From contig CAMKAP010000147.1 in the NCBI GenBank assembly GCA_946410505.1, positions 1 through 5,394 of the forward strand: DNA of 5,394 nt. The letters run 5' to 3'. The DNA comes from an uncultured Clostridia bacterium. GTDB lineage: Bacteria > Bacillota_A > Clostridia > Oscillospirales > Oscillospiraceae. A program made the position numbers and the translations under genes. The notes beneath the pieces were generated by a model. That model did not search any database and was not told the DNA's origin. It saw nothing but the letters and a program-made list of their open reading frames with translations. Positions 5,127-5,394 of the stretch are shown in pieces; within the stretch, counting starts at the first letter, position 1; each line of letters opens with the position of its first letter.

Positions 5127-5394
5127 TTACAGCTTCGCCGCCATCTCGTTGTGGGCGGCCAGCTCCGCCGCGTCGTCCAGAGGCATCAGCTCCGCCGTGC
5201 CGTATTTGCGCTGCAGCGCTGTAAGCAAAATGTGATCGCAGATCGCCGGGTTTTTGGGCAGCAGCGGACCGTGGCTGTAGGTGCCGAACACATTCAGATA
5301 CCGCACGCCCTCGGTACCGTCCTCGCCGTTGTTGCCGAAGCCGGCAAGCACCTGCCCCAACGGCTGCACGCCTTCTCCCAGAAAGGTCTGGCCG
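5127..5394 (-). CDS. gatD: GatD-like type 1 glutamine amidotransferase, C-terminal end (5' end outside window)
   Basis: Only the last 88 residues are visible, and the frame is open to the window edge. An apparent start, a GTG at 5369, is internal, because homologous sequence (GQTFLGEG, then VQPLG) continues upstream of it. The pattern G-x-T-F-L-G, PLG-x-V-x-x-GFGNNGEDGTEG, Y-x-N-x-FGTYSHGPLLPKNP and the following helix with ALQRKYG match the C-terminus of CobB/CobQ-like amidotransferases of the GatD type. The histidine of GTYSHGP (codon 5271-5273) is the expected catalytic histidine; the catalytic cysteine lies beyond the edge. With MurT, GatD forms the lipid II isoglutaminyl synthase, which amidates the D-glutamate of the peptidoglycan stem peptide. 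MurT is expected immediately upstream, outside the window. A cobyric-acid-type amidotransferase is less likely, because those are longer and end differently. Confidence 0.85.
   Translation of the reverse strand, partial: GQTFLGEGVQPLGQVLAGFGNNGEDGTEGVRYLNVFGTYSHGPLLPKNPAICDHILLTALQRKYGTAELMPLDDAAELAAHNEMAAKL

Overview
The window looks like ordinary chromosome from a GC-rich anaerobic member of the Firmicutes, most likely class Clostridia (Oscillospirales-like). This is inferred from the gene set (family-4 uracil-DNA glycosylase, stand-alone DUF2156 protein, GatD-type amidotransferase, cysteine glutathione peroxidase), the GGAGG ribosome binding sites, and GC-rich genes separated by short AT-rich spacers. 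No database search could be run, so the placement is tentative.

Layout: two gene sets converge. On the + strand (2-3333) is a tight, probably co-transcribed run: the 3' part of cca (CCA-adding tRNA nucleotidyltransferase, cut by the left edge), a family-4 uracil-DNA glycosylase, a soluble DUF2156 protein, and an Eis-like GNAT acetyltransferase. The junctions are 3 bp, 7 bp and a 20-bp overlap. On the - strand, read from the right edge, are the C-terminal end of a GatD-like glutamine amidotransferase (cut by the edge), a tRNA-dihydrouridine synthase 13 bp downstream, and, after a 117-bp spacer with its own consensus promoter, a thioredoxin-type glutathione peroxidase.

The two sets meet in a 166-bp AT-rich spacer (3334-3499). 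It holds overlapping inverted repeats built from TTGTT/AACAA half-sites, a possible promoter facing right, and a long GC-rich hairpin with T-rich flanks that can serve as a terminator for both directions. There is no stretch over 300 bases without a gene, and no tRNA, rRNA, CRISPR array, riboswitch or mobile element was seen.

How the genes fit together: cca and dus mature and modify tRNA. DUF2156 belongs to a family whose characterised members take amino acids from aminoacyl-tRNA. GatD, with its partner MurT (expected just beyond the right edge), amidates lipid II. The glycosylase and the peroxidase handle DNA and oxidative damage. I see no clear undescribed system. The items most worth a second look are the spacer at 3334-3499, the operator-like palindrome on the peroxidase promoter, and the overlapping DUF2156/GNAT pair.
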